DNA from: Aquabacterium commune
GTDB taxonomy: Bacteria > Pseudomonadota > Gammaproteobacteria > Burkholderiales > Burkholderiaceae_C
Direction: 5' to 3'
NCBI RefSeq assembly: GCF_004362855.1
Contig: NZ_SNXW01000008.1
Location: 62,001 to 126,000 of the forward strand
Length of the DNA stretch: 64,000 nt
Position 1 is the first letter of the stretch; each line of letters begins with the position of its first letter. Below, in pieces: positions 18,603 to 27,207 of this stretch. The notes under the pieces are model-generated. The model searched no databases, was not told the origin of the DNA, and worked only from the letters and a program-made list of their open reading frames with translations. The translations under genes were made by a program, and so were the position numbers.

Positions 18603-20668
18603 GTCGCGGCTCCGGCCTTGTTGAACACCACTTCGCGCAGCGCGTAGCTGGCCGACAGCAGGCGGTCGGAGGCCAACTCCAGCGTCATCGCCAGGTCGTT
18701 GGCCAGCATCAGCGAGGGCGCGTCTTCCACCGTGTGCAGGATGGCGCGGCGCGCCTGGCGCAGCAGGTCGTCGCACTGGCGCTCGGCGCGCAGCACGGCC
18801 CAGGTGGCGGCAAGGAAGGCGTCGCTGTCGTCGGTGGCCCCGGAGGTGCCGGGCTCGCCCTGCTCACCCAGGTGGCGGGCGATGGCGAGTGCGCGGATGT
18901 GGTCCTGCGTGGCCTGCAGCACCGTCTGGGCCAGCTTGGACAGGGCCTGGCGGACCTCGGCCGTCCAGCCCTTCTGGTGGTGGTCGGCGATGAGGCTGAG
19001 CATGAAAGCGGCTTCTTCCAGCGCGTCGGCGACGTCGTCGGAAATCGCCAGCAGGCGCGCCACGGGCTGCCAGCGCGGCAGGCGGGTGGCCTCGTCGCGG
19101 GCCTGCATGACGATGTGGTCGGCGCGGCGCTCCCAGGCCTTGGCGCGGGCGGCCACGTCGGCGGCGACCTCGCGCAGCCCGTCGTGGCCGTGGTCGAGGG
19201 CGTCGCTGACGGCCTGGGCCAGGGTCTGGCAATAGGCGGCGTGCTCGTCGAGCAGGTCGAACTCGGTGGTGCGGCGTTGCACCTGGCGGGCCAGCAGCAT
19301 GCGGGTTTCGTCGGCCACCAGGGCGATGGGCTGGCCGTTCATCAGGGCCTGGGTGGCCAGGCGCATGACGTCGAGCAGGAAGGTGCGCGCCTGCGTCTCG
19401 CCCAGCACCTCGTCGAGGCGGTCGCCGATGCGGAAGGTGCCGCTGCCCACGGCCTGCATGGCGCCGAAGATCAGGCGCTCGCCACCGGCTTTCAGCCAGG
19501 CCATGTGGCCGACCTCGTTGTCGGCGGCGGCCGTCAGCACGGCCATGGCGCCTTCCTTGTCCACGAAGTTGACCAGGCGCTTGCGGGCGCGGTTCCAGTC
19601 GATCAGGAAGACGATGGCCGCGCCGATGCCTTCGAGCGTGCGCGCCAGGCGGATGCGGTCCTCGCAGGCGAAGCGGGCGTTGCCCACGGTGTAGGCCTGG
19701 CCCTCGTTGAGGTCGGGCGCCACGCGCGAGGACATGTCCGACCAGCTCGCACCCAGCGGGTTGAGCAGGGACTGGAAGAAGGCGAAGCGGGTGCGGTGCA
19801 GGTCGGAGTAGGTGAGGGTGATGGCCAGGCCCTGCACGTTGATGACGAGCACATGGGCGTCGTTGGTGCCGATGTCGTTTTGCAGCAGCAGGCGGTCGCC
19901 GTCGCGCGTGGCAGCGGTGTCCAGGCCGGGGTGGTCGAACTTCAGCGGCGCCGTGCGGTGGAGGCCGCGCATGAAGGCCTCGACCAGAGGACGGTCGTCG
20001 TCGGCCAGCTGCCACACATGGGCCCCGGCGATGACCTCGCTGGCCAGGTCGGCGGCCAGGCGGTTGATGGCCTTGTGCAGGTCCATGATGAGCAGGTGCA
20101 GGCTGTCGTCGGGGGTGTCGTCGAGGTCATCGACATCGGCGGCGTGCGTGTGTGCGTGGCTGTGGGCATGGCCATGCGCCGGGCGCTTGCCGTGCGTCAG
20201 GCTGCGCAGCTGGTGGCGGTCAAGCTGTTCGCCGTGCAGGGCGTCGAGCCAGGCCTGCCACTGGTGCACGCGCAGGTGGGGCTCGGCGTCGGTGGTGCTG
20301 GACTCCAGCACGGGCCGGGCCATGATGGCCAGGTCGTCGTTGAGCGCGGCCACCAGGCGGTCGAGTTCGGGGATGAGCAGGACGTCGCCGTCGCCCTTGC
20401 CCTCTCCATCGCCGTCGCCATTGCCGCCCACCCGGCTGGCACCCGCGGGCAGTTCGTGCAACCAGGTGGCCGAACCCAGGCCGAGGGCGGTCAGCTCGCG
20501 GCTCAAGTCCAGGGCTTCGCGCTCGGGGTGCTCGGCGTGGGCCACGGCGGCCTGCAGCACGCTGAGGTAGAGCTTGAGCCGGTCGTTGGCGGCCAGGGCC
20601 GCGTTGACCCACACGGGCATCATCAACCCCCGCTGGCCCAGCATGGCCACTGCCTGACTTTTCTGCAT
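18599..20668 (-). CDS. Large fusion protein with PhoU/DUF47-like C-terminus and His-rich linker
   Basis: A 689-residue protein without signal or membrane segments. The N-terminal approximately 150 residues are unrecognised; then comes a His-rich stretch with six alternating His (GHAHSHAHTHA, about 165-176) followed by an acidic run. A central region of about 300 residues (NDAHVLVINVQGLAI, EDRIRLARTLEGIGAAIVFLIDW) is not assigned. The last approximately 200 residues are helical and PhoU/DUF47-like (WERRADHIVMQAR, ISDDVADALEEAAFMLSLI). DUF47 proteins usually accompany Pit phosphate transporters and are about 200 residues, so this is greatly extended. An AGGGA site precedes the ATG. It is translationally coupled to the truncated PPDK-like gene; together they may form a phosphate-related switch (inference). 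Confidence 0.72.
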   Translation of the reverse strand: MQKSQAVAMLGQRGLMMPVWVNAALAANDRLKLYLSVLQAAVAHAEHPEREALDLSRELTALGLGSATWLHELPAGASRVGGNGDGDGEGKGDGDVLLIPELDRLVAALNDDLAIMARPVLESSTTDAEPHLRVHQWQAWLDALHGEQLDRHQLRSLTHGKRPAHGHAHSHAHTHAADVDDLDDTPDDSLHLLIMDLHKAINRLAADLASEVIAGAHVWQLADDDRPLVEAFMRGLHRTAPLKFDHPGLDTAATRDGDRLLLQNDIGTNDAHVLVINVQGLAITLTYSDLHRTRFAFFQSLLNPLGASWSDMSSRVAPDLNEGQAYTVGNARFACEDRIRLARTLEGIGAAIVFLIDWNRARKRLVNFVDKEGAMAVLTAAADNEVGHMAWLKAGGERLIFGAMQAVGSGTFRIGDRLDEVLGETQARTFLLDVMRLATQALMNGQPIALVADETRMLLARQVQRRTTEFDLLDEHAAYCQTLAQAVSDALDHGHDGLREVAADVAARAKAWERRADHIVMQARDEATRLPRWQPVARLLAISDDVADALEEAAFMLSLIADHHQKGWTAEVRQALSKLAQTVLQATQDHIRALAIARHLGEQGEPGTSGATDDSDAFLAATWAVLRAERQCDDLLRQARRAILHTVEDAPSLMLANDLAMTLELASDRLLSASYALREVVFNKAGAAT

Positions 20669-20872
20669 CGCTTGCTTCCCTGGTGTTTGGTGTCGGACGA
20701 GCTTTCAGTCTGGTGCGGCCGTGTGACGATCACATGGCAGGCCTGAGGCAGCCGTGAGGCGGTTTTGCGATAAGTCAGTCAAGCCCGCGCCTTGCAAGCC
20801 CCTGGTCTTGCTGCGCCCATGCCATGCCGGTGATACTCGGCAGCTCTTTCCCCACTTTCCGAGGATGCCCGC

Positions 20873-21775
20873 ATGAAGCTGATGGACTACGGCGTCAAGC
20901 CGATCGACTTCCAGAACCCCGACATGGCCACCGCCTCGGCCGTGCCTGCGGGCGTGAGCCGCCGCACCTTCTTCGTCACCACCCTGGCCACCGGTTTTGC
21001 CGTGGCCGCGCAGCCGGTGCTGGCGCAGGCCATCACGACCGACAGCAAGGGCCTGACGGCCGGCGAAGTGCAGATCCCGGTGGCCGACGGCAAGATCCCG
21101 GCCTACCGCGCCGTGCCGTCCAAGCCGGGCAAGTACCCGGTGATCCTGGTGGTGCAGGAAATCTTCGGCGTGCACGAGCACATCAAGGACATGTGCCGCC
21201 GCTACGCCAAGATGGGCTACTACGCCATCGCCCCCGAGATGTTCGCGCGCCAGGGCGATGTCTCCAAAATGACCGACATCGCGGCCATCCTGGGCCAGGT
21301 GGTCATCAAGGTGCCCGACGCCCAGGTGTGTGCCGACCTGGACGCCGCCGTCGCTTTCGCCAAGGCCAGTGGCCGCGCCGACACCAAGCGCGTGGGCCTG
21401 GTGGGGTATTGCTGGGGCGGCCGCACCGCCTGGATCTACGCCCGCCACAACCCGCAGCTCAAGGCCGCGGTGGCCTACTACGGCCTGCTCAACGGCATGA
21501 AGTCGGACATCAAGCCCGCCGACCCGGTGGATTTCGGCGCCGAGATCAAGGTGCCCGTGCTGGGCCTGTACTCGGGCATCGACGCTTTCATCCCGATGAC
21601 CGTGGTGGACCAGATGCGCGCCGCCATCGCGAAGTCGGGCAGCGGCTCGGAAATCGTCGTGTTCCCCAACGTGGGCCATGGCTTCAATGCCGATTACCGT
21701 CCCACGTACGACAAGGGTGCGGCGACTTACGCGCAGAAGCTGGCGTCCGACTGGTTCAAGGACCACGGCGTTTGA
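20873..21775 (+). CDS. Tat-exported dienelactone hydrolase family protein
   Basis: A 300-residue alpha/beta hydrolase. Residues 29-48 (SRRTFFVTTLATGFAVA) look like a Tat signal with a twin-arginine. The mature part has the dienelactone hydrolase hallmarks: Glu in VQEIFGVHEH, the Cys nucleophile in GYCWGG, the Asp in YSGIDAFIP and the His in NVGHGFN. Dienelactone hydrolases cleave 4-carboxymethylenebut-2-en-4-olide in chlorocatechol degradation, but many exported homologues have unknown substrates. GAGG precedes the ATG. Its stop codon overlaps the TTG start of arsA, so the pair is coupled. Confidence 0.9.
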   Translation: MKLMDYGVKPIDFQNPDMATASAVPAGVSRRTFFVTTLATGFAVAAQPVLAQAITTDSKGLTAGEVQIPVADGKIPAYRAVPSKPGKYPVILVVQEIFGVHEHIKDMCRRYAKMGYYAIAPEMFARQGDVSKMTDIAAILGQVVIKVPDAQVCADLDAAVAFAKASGRADTKRVGLVGYCWGGRTAWIYARHNPQLKAAVAYYGLLNGMKSDIKPADPVDFGAEIKVPVLGLYSGIDAFIPMTVVDQMRAAIAKSGSGSEIVVFPNVGHGFNADYRPTYDKGAATYAQKLASDWFKDHGV

Positions 21776-23559
21776 GCACCCAGCTGCGCTTCCTCGACCA
21801 CCCCACCCGCCACCTGTTCTTCACAGGCAAGGGTGGGGTGGGCAAGACCTCGCTGTCCACCGCCACCGCGTTGCGCCTGGCGGATGCGGGGCTGCGGGTG
21901 CTGCTGGTCAGCACCGACGCGGCCTCCAACCTCGACGAGATGCTGGGCATCGCCTTGCGCAACGCGCCCGTGCCAGTGCCTGGCGCGCCAGGCCTGTCGG
22001 TGCTCAACATCGACCCCGACGTGGCGGCCGAGACCTACCGCCAGCGCGTCATCGCCCAGATGGCCGCCAGCAGCGAGGCCGAGCGTGCCACGGTGCGCGA
22101 GCAGCTCTCGGGCGCCTGCACGACCGAGATCGCCGCCTTCGACGAGTTCTCCAGCCTCCTGGCGGGCGGTGCGGCGGCCTATGACCACGTCGTGTTCGAC
22201 ACGGCGCCCACCGGCCACACGCTGCGCCTGCTGAGCTTGCCCCAGGCCTGGAGCGGCTTCCTCAAAGACAACGACCGCGGCGCCTCCTGCCTGGGCCCGC
22301 ACTCCGGCTTGAAGATGCAGGAAGCGCGCTTCAACGCGGCGCTGGCGGCCTTGAGCGACCCGGCGCTGACCACCCTCGTGCTGGTGGCGCGGGCCGACCG
22401 CAGTGCGCTGGCCGAGGCGGGCCGCACCTCCGAAGAACTGCGCGCCATGGGCCTGAACCAGCAGCAGCTGGTGGTCAATGGCGTGTTCCGTGCCACCGAC
22501 CCGCACGACGGCGTGGCCCGCGCCATCGAGGCCCTGGGCCAGCAGGCGCTGGACGCCATGCCCGATGCCCTGCGCGCCTTGCCCTGCAGCACCGTGCCGC
22601 TGCGGGCCTTTGACACCGTGGGCCTGCCGGCCCTGCGCGCCTTGCTGGGCGACGCGCCGCTGCCGGTCCCGCCTTCCGCTGTGTCAGCCGCGTCGGCCGC
22701 AGCCTCCCCGCCCCTGGCCGCCGCCCCCATCGACCAACTGGTGGACGAGCTGGCCGCCGCAGGCCGGGGCCTCGTCATGGTGATGGGCAAGGGCGGTGTG
22801 GGCAAGACCACCATCGCCGCGGCCCTGGCCTTGGGGCTGGTGCGGCGCGGCCATGCCGTGCACCTCAGCACCACCGACCCGGCGGCCCACCTGGCCATGA
22901 CGCTCGACGGCGAGGTGCCGGGCCTGCAGCTCGGGCGCATCGACCCGAAGCTGGAAACGCAGCGCTACATCGACAAGGTCATGGCGGCGCGCTCGCCCGG
23001 GCTGGACGCGGCCGAGCGTGCCTTGCTGCTGGAAGACCTGCAATCGCCCTGCACCGAAGAAGTCGCCGTGTTCCACGCCTTCTCGCGCACCGTGGCCGAA
23101 GCGCGCAGCGCCTTCGTGGTGCTGGACACCGCGCCCACCGGGCACTCCCTGCTGCTGATGGACGCCACCGGGGCCTACCACCGCCAGATGACCCGCGAGT
23201 TCGAGGGCCAGGCCGCGGTGCACGTGGTCACGCCGCTCATGCGCCTGCAGGACGCGGCCTACACCCGCATCGTCCTGGTCACGCTGCCCGAGGTGACGCC
23301 GGTGTCGCAGGCCGCGGCGCTGCAGGACGACCTGCGCCGCGCCCACATCGAGCCTTACGCCTGGGTGGTCAACAAGTCCATCCTGGCGTCTGGCACGCGC
23401 GACCCCTTGCTGCAAGCCCGCCTGGATGGCGAGCGGCGGCAGATGGCCAGGCTGGCCGGTGGCCTGGCGCAGCGCACCTTCGCCGTGCCCTGGTTGGCGC
23501 AGGCGCCGGTGGGCCTGGCGGGGTTGGATGGCTTGCTGGCCACCAAGCGCAGGCCGTGA
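21772..23559 (+). CDS. arsA: Arsenite-stimulated ATPase ArsA (two-domain)
   Basis: A 595-residue ATPase with two homologous P-loop halves (GKGGVGKTSLSTATALRLA near 20-38 and GKGGVGKTTIAAALALGLV near 340-358), the size and layout of plasmid-type ArsA. The three cysteines that bind As(III)/Sb(III) in E. coli ArsA (Cys113, Cys172, Cys422) have counterparts in LSGACTTEIAAFDEF (Cys116), ASCLGPHSGL (Cys173) and SPCTEEVAVF (Cys427). ArsA energises ArsB arsenite export at the inner membrane; no arsB, arsC or arsD is in the window. The start is TTG 21772, overlapping the hydrolase stop (TTGA), with AAGGA about 9 bases upstream. Confidence 0.93.
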   Translation: MSTQLRFLDHPTRHLFFTGKGGVGKTSLSTATALRLADAGLRVLLVSTDAASNLDEMLGIALRNAPVPVPGAPGLSVLNIDPDVAAETYRQRVIAQMAASSEAERATVREQLSGACTTEIAAFDEFSSLLAGGAAAYDHVVFDTAPTGHTLRLLSLPQAWSGFLKDNDRGASCLGPHSGLKMQEARFNAALAALSDPALTTLVLVARADRSALAEAGRTSEELRAMGLNQQQLVVNGVFRATDPHDGVARAIEALGQQALDAMPDALRALPCSTVPLRAFDTVGLPALRALLGDAPLPVPPSAVSAASAAASPPLAAAPIDQLVDELAAAGRGLVMVMGKGGVGKTTIAAALALGLVRRGHAVHLSTTDPAAHLAMTLDGEVPGLQLGRIDPKLETQRYIDKVMAARSPGLDAAERALLLEDLQSPCTEEVAVFHAFSRTVAEARSAFVVLDTAPTGHSLLLMDATGAYHRQMTREFEGQAAVHVVTPLMRLQDAAYTRIVLVTLPEVTPVSQAAALQDDLRRAHIEPYAWVVNKSILASGTRDPLLQARLDGERRQMARLAGGLAQRTFAVPWLAQAPVGLAGLDGLLATKRRP

Positions 23560-23668
23560 GGCGGATGGGCGTTGCGGCAGGCGTGGACGCGCGTTCGACG
23601 CGGTGACCCCGAGCCGAGCCCCATGCGGTGGGCTGCGCAGCGCACCGGTCCGCCTGCGCCGCCCGATG

Positions 23669-24358
23669 TCAGTCGCCGTCGGCGTGCAAACGCGGCAGCA
23701 GCTCCCGTTGGCCACTCACGGTGATGTCCACCGCGCGGCTGGCCGTGCGGCGCAGCCAGCCCATGGCCGTGAAGTGCTGGTACAACTCGTCGGCGAGTTG
23801 GCCCGCGAGGTGGTCCCTGCGCTCGGACCAGTCCAGGCAGCGGTAGGCAAAGCGGCGCCGACCGTTCGGCACACTCGGTGGCATCCCCCACCCCTGGAGC
23901 CACGCCTGGCCCGAGGGGGTCAGCGCAAAGCCGCTGGGTGTCGGTCTGAGGCGTTCTCCGCGCTGGAGTGCGTCAAACACCGAAACCCCCAACTGCCCCG
24001 CCAGGTGCCCGTAGCAGCACCGCGCCAGGCGCAAGCGAACCCGTTCCGGGTGCGCCCACGCGCGGTCGTGTCCATCGCGTTCGGCGACCAGGGCCAAGGC
24101 CTCCAGGGCATGCGCCACATCGGCGTCGGCCAGTCGGTAGTACCTGTGGCGCCCCCGGGGCTCACAGACCACGAACCGTGCATCCAGCAGCTTGCCCAGG
24201 TGCCCGCTGGCCGTGGCCGGCGTCACAGAAGCCGCCTTCGCCAGTTCGCTGGCGCTGGCGTACTCACCGGACAGCAGGTAGGCCAGCATGCGAGACCGGG
24301 CCGGATCGGCCACGATGGCTGCCACACGGGCCAGTCGAGGTTCATGGGGCGTGTTCAT
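23669..24358 (-). CDS. ArsR-family transcriptional regulator, extended
   Basis: A 229-residue protein whose first 95 residues form an ArsR-type winged helix (ADPARSRMLAYLLSGEYASA, ELAKAASVTPATASGHLGKL, RGRHRYYRLAD). The remaining approximately 130 residues are an extension seen in some family members, with Cys in LARCCYGHLAGQLG. The canonical ArsR metal motif CVC in the recognition helix is missing, so despite standing next to arsA it need not respond to arsenite. It is co-oriented with, and 9 bases downstream of, the NIPSNAP gene, suggesting autoregulation of that pair. Confidence 0.88.
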   Translation of the reverse strand: MNTPHEPRLARVAAIVADPARSRMLAYLLSGEYASASELAKAASVTPATASGHLGKLLDARFVVCEPRGRHRYYRLADADVAHALEALALVAERDGHDRAWAHPERVRLRLARCCYGHLAGQLGVSVFDALQRGERLRPTPSGFALTPSGQAWLQGWGMPPSVPNGRRRFAYRCLDWSERRDHLAGQLADELYQHFTAMGWLRRTASRAVDITVSGQRELLPRLHADGD

Positions 24359-24367
24359 GGGGGCAGG

Positions 24368-24691
24368 TTAGCGCGCTTCGCGCGTTCCGGGGACGTCCTC
24401 CAGCCACATGCGCTCCTCGCGAAGGATGAAGCGCTGGGACTGGGCCAGCGCAAAATTGCTGCGCCCCTCGGCATCGTGCTGGAGCGTCGTTCGGTAGCGC
24501 TCATAGGCCGCCAGATTGTCGAAGCCGATGAGCCCCCATGCCACATCGTTGCTGCCTTCGTGCGGCAGGAAGTAGCCCAGGAGGTTGCCGCCGCAGCGCG
24601 GGATGATGCGGCCCCATGCCTCGGCGTAGCGCTGGAAAGCCTCGCGCTGAAACGGGTCGATCTGATAGCGGATGAAGCAGGTGACAGCCAT
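24368..24691 (-). CDS. NIPSNAP family protein
   Basis: A 107-residue cytoplasmic ferredoxin-like (alpha-beta barrel) protein. The opening [19 protein letters not shown], the central [19 protein letters not shown] and [13 protein letters not shown] fit the NIPSNAP family, whose bacterial members are of unknown function or mono-oxygenase-like. I took ATG 24691 over 24811 because the family homology starts there. It leads a two-gene unit with the ArsR regulator and is divergent from the RIO kinase across about 160 bases. Confidence 0.88.
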   Translation of the reverse strand: MAVTCFIRYQIDPFQREAFQRYAEAWGRIIPRCGGNLLGYFLPHEGSNDVAWGLIGFDNLAAYERYRTTLQHDAEGRSNFALAQSQRFILREERMWLEDVPGTREAR

Positions 24692-24851
24692 GGTGTGCGC
24701 TCGCAGTGGGTTGAACTCGGACACGACTGTGCGGCAGATGCCTTGCTGGATGCTTCGGCCCATGCCGAAGGATGGCGGTCTGCGTTGGCCCGGCAGGCGA
24801 TGGGTTAGCATCGGCCGCTCTCACCATGGCATTGGCGCCCCCCGCCCCCGG

Positions 24852-25694
24852 ATGAAAACACCTCCCAGACTGCAGTCCCTTGTCGAAGAAGGCTTGATCG
24901 ACACCGTCGTGCGCCAACTGATGAGCGGCAAAGAGGCCATGGTGTACGTGGTGAGGCGTGGCGACGAAACGCTGTGCGCCAAGATCTACAAAGAGGCGAC
25001 CAACCGCAGCTTCCGCCAGGCGGTGGACTACACCGAGAACCGCAAGACCAAAAACACCCGCCAGGCCCGCGCCATGGCCAAAGGCACCCGCTTTGGTCGG
25101 CAGGCGCAGGAAGCGGCATGGCAAAGCGCCGAAGTCGATGCCCTGTACCGACTGGCCGCAGCCGGTGTGCGCGTGCCCCAGCCCCACAACTTCCTCGATG
25201 GCGTCTTGCTGATGGAGCTGGTGGCCAACGCCGAAGGCGACGCCGCGCCACGGCTCAACGACGTGGCCTTCACGGCCGAAGAAGCGCGCGCCCACCACGC
25301 CACCCTGCTGACCGAGGTGGTGCGCATGCTGTGTGCCGGGGTGGTGCACGGCGACCTGTCTGAGTTCAACATCCTGCTGGCGCAAGACGGCCCCGTCATC
25401 ATCGACCTGCCGCAGGCCGTGGACGCGGCCGGCAACAACCACGCCAAGCGCATGTTGCTGCGCGACGTGGGCAACCTGCGCGACTTCTTCGGCGCCTTCG
25501 CTCCCGACCTGCTGAGCACCGACCACGGGCCCGAGATCTGGGCGCTGTACGAACAAGGCGCGCTGACGCCCGACACCGCGCTGACCGGCCAGTTCAAGCA
25601 CGCAGAAGGGCCGGTGGACCTGGGGGCGGTGATCCGCGAAATCGGCGATGCCCAGGACGAAGAGATGATGCGGCGCCTGCGCATGCAGCAGTGA
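24852..25694 (+). CDS. RIO-family serine protein kinase
   Basis: A 280-residue atypical protein kinase of the RIO1 type. The nucleotide loop is SGKEAMVYVVRRG (about 25-37), the ATP-anchoring Lys is in LCAKIYKEATNRSF, the catalytic loop is VVHGDLSEFNILL (about 168-180) and the metal-binding Asp is in VIIDLPQAVD. Bacterial RIO kinases are cytoplasmic; the targets here are unknown. Its stop overlaps the GTG start of rluE (GTGA), suggesting a link to ribosome or RNA modification, which would match the ribosome-maturation role of eukaryotic RIO1 (inference). Confidence 0.92.
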   Translation: MKTPPRLQSLVEEGLIDTVVRQLMSGKEAMVYVVRRGDETLCAKIYKEATNRSFRQAVDYTENRKTKNTRQARAMAKGTRFGRQAQEAAWQSAEVDALYRLAAAGVRVPQPHNFLDGVLLMELVANAEGDAAPRLNDVAFTAEEARAHHATLLTEVVRMLCAGVVHGDLSEFNILLAQDGPVIIDLPQAVDAAGNNHAKRMLLRDVGNLRDFFGAFAPDLLSTDHGPEIWALYEQGALTPDTALTGQFKHAEGPVDLGAVIREIGDAQDEEMMRRLRMQQ

Positions 25695-26275
25695 GTGGAG
25701 CGTCCACGCCCATGGCCCACCACGCTGCCAGCGCCCCGCGCCTGATCCGGTTCAACAAGCCCTACGGCGTTCTCAGCCAGTTCACGGCGCAAGGGGCTTG
25801 GCGCGGCCTGAAGGACTTCATCGACCTGCCCGATGTGTACGTGGCCGGACGGCTGGACGCCGACAGCGAGGGCCTGTTGCTGCTCACGAACGACGGCAAG
25901 CTGCAGGCGCGCATTGCCGACCCGCGCTTCAAGATGGACAAGACCTACTGGGTGCAAGTCGAAGGCGTGCCGGACGAAAACGCCCTGGCCGCGCTGCGAC
26001 AGGGCGTCATGCTCAAAGACGGCATGACACGGCCCGCGCGCGTGAGGCCAATGGCATCACCGCCCGACCTCTGGGACCGCGACCCGCCCGTTCGCGTGCG
26101 CAAAGCCATTCCCACCGCCTGGATCGAACTGGTGATCCAGGAAGGGCGCAACCGACAGGTGCGGCGCATGACGGCAGCCGTGGGCTTTCCGACTTTGCGT
26201 TTGATCCGCGCGGCCATCGGGCCCCATGGCCTGGATGGCTTGGCGCCCGGCATGTGGCTGGACGCAGGGGTGTGA
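25691..26275 (+). CDS. rluE: 23S rRNA pseudouridine synthase, RluE-like
   Basis: A 194-residue RsuA/RluE-type synthase. FNKPYGVLSQF opens the domain; the catalytic Asp lies in AGRLDADSEGLLLLTNDG (about residue 57). The C-terminal EGRNRQVRRMTAAVGFPTLRLIR is typical of RluE, which converts U2457 of E. coli 23S rRNA to pseudouridine. There is no S4 domain, also as in RluE. The start is GTG 25691, coupled to the RIO kinase, or ATG 25712. Confidence 0.95.
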   Translation: MSGASTPMAHHAASAPRLIRFNKPYGVLSQFTAQGAWRGLKDFIDLPDVYVAGRLDADSEGLLLLTNDGKLQARIADPRFKMDKTYWVQVEGVPDENALAALRQGVMLKDGMTRPARVRPMASPPDLWDRDPPVRVRKAIPTAWIELVIQEGRNRQVRRMTAAVGFPTLRLIRAAIGPHGLDGLAPGMWLDAGV

Positions 26276-26301
26276 CGGCTGCCCGGCCGGGTGCCGCAGG
26301 A

Positions 26302-26550
26302 TCATTTGTAGCTGGCGCGCCGGTCAGCGAAGCGCCTGACACGCCGACGCCAGCAGCGGTAGCTGCCCGGTGAGAGCTGCGAGCGCATCAGCGCCTTGAC
26401 CTGGTCGGGCCGCAGGCCATGCACGGCGCGGATCTCGGCGAAACCCACGTGGTCGCTCAGGGCCATCTGGATGATCTCGCCGATCAGGGCGGCGTCCTCG
26501 GTCGCCTCCGGGATTGCGCCGGGCGCCACGCGGTCGGCCCTCGGCTTCAT
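26302..26550 (-). CDS. TIGR03643/DUF2805 family small protein
   Basis: This 82-residue protein has the conserved pattern IIQMALSDHVGFAEIRAVHGLRPDQV followed by a very basic C-terminus (SYRCWRRRVRRF) that marks the DUF2805/TIGR03643 family of unknown function. The basic helical tail suggests nucleic-acid binding (inference). ATG 26550 overlaps the stop of the DCC-family gene (ATGA), a frequent arrangement for these two families. It converges with rluE. Confidence 0.85.
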   Translation of the reverse strand: MKPRADRVAPGAIPEATEDAALIGEIIQMALSDHVGFAEIRAVHGLRPDQVKALMRSQLSPGSYRCWRRRVRRFADRRASYK

Positions 26551-26942
26551 GCGGTGCGCTCCGCCCGGCGGGCCAGGGCCTGCAAGCGTGGGCGCACGCG
26601 CAGGAAGCCGCGGTACGCCCACTCCAGCGCGGGCAGGACACCGGGCCACCTGGCCAGGCGCGCCAGCCAGCGCCACCCGGGCAGGCGCGCCCACATGGCG
26701 ACAAAGGCCGCAGCGCCGTCCAGCCGCGAACCATCGGGGCGCTGCACATGGAAGCGCGCCAGCAGCGCGGCCCGCTCGGCGGCGGGCACCGTGCTTTGGG
26801 CGGCACTGACATCGACGAAGCACAAGGCACTGTCAGTGCGCTGCGCGGCCAGCCCCTGCACGTGCGCGATCTCGCGCCGGCACAGCGGGCATCCCCCGTC
26901 GTACAGGACCGTCAGCACCTCGGGCTTGGCAGCGTCGTTCAC
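26547..26942 (-). CDS. Thiol-disulfide oxidoreductase DCC family (DUF393)
   Basis: A 131-residue protein with the DUF393 redox motif YDGGCPLCRREI (CxxC at about residues 18-21). The family (YuxK-like) is named from the DCC-type context and is assumed to exchange disulfides; substrate unknown. The C-terminal half is Trp/Arg-rich (WLARLARWPGVLP). It starts at GTG 26942 with AAGGAGG 5 bases upstream, the strongest ribosome site in this stretch. It is coupled to the small TIGR03643 gene. Confidence 0.9.
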   Translation of the reverse strand: MNDAAKPEVLTVLYDGGCPLCRREIAHVQGLAAQRTDSALCFVDVSAAQSTVPAAERAALLARFHVQRPDGSRLDGAAAFVAMWARLPGWRWLARLARWPGVLPALEWAYRGFLRVRPRLQALARRAERTA

Positions 26943-27207
26943 ATGGCCTCCTTGAGCGAGCCCAAGTTTAGGGCGGTGCCCGCCGAAGGGGCGGCGTCAC
27001 TCTGAGGTCTGTGGGGGGGGCCGTCGGGGTGGCGGCTCAAGGCTGGGGGCGGTCGTCCGAATGCCGCCCGTACATGTCTGCGCCGACGGCAAGCGGACTC
27101 CCATGCTTCTCAAGCATGCCCTCTGGCCCTTCAAAGTGGCCAATCCAAGAGGCCTGCCAGGAGGCTGTCAAGCTTGCACGCAGGCGGCCCAGTAAGATGC
27201 GGTTTCT

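Noticed and set aside
23669-24358. ArsR regulator as controller of arsA
   Set aside because: The CVC arsenite motif is absent, the gene is on the opposite strand and converges with arsA, and it pairs with a NIPSNAP gene. The adjacency may be coincidental.
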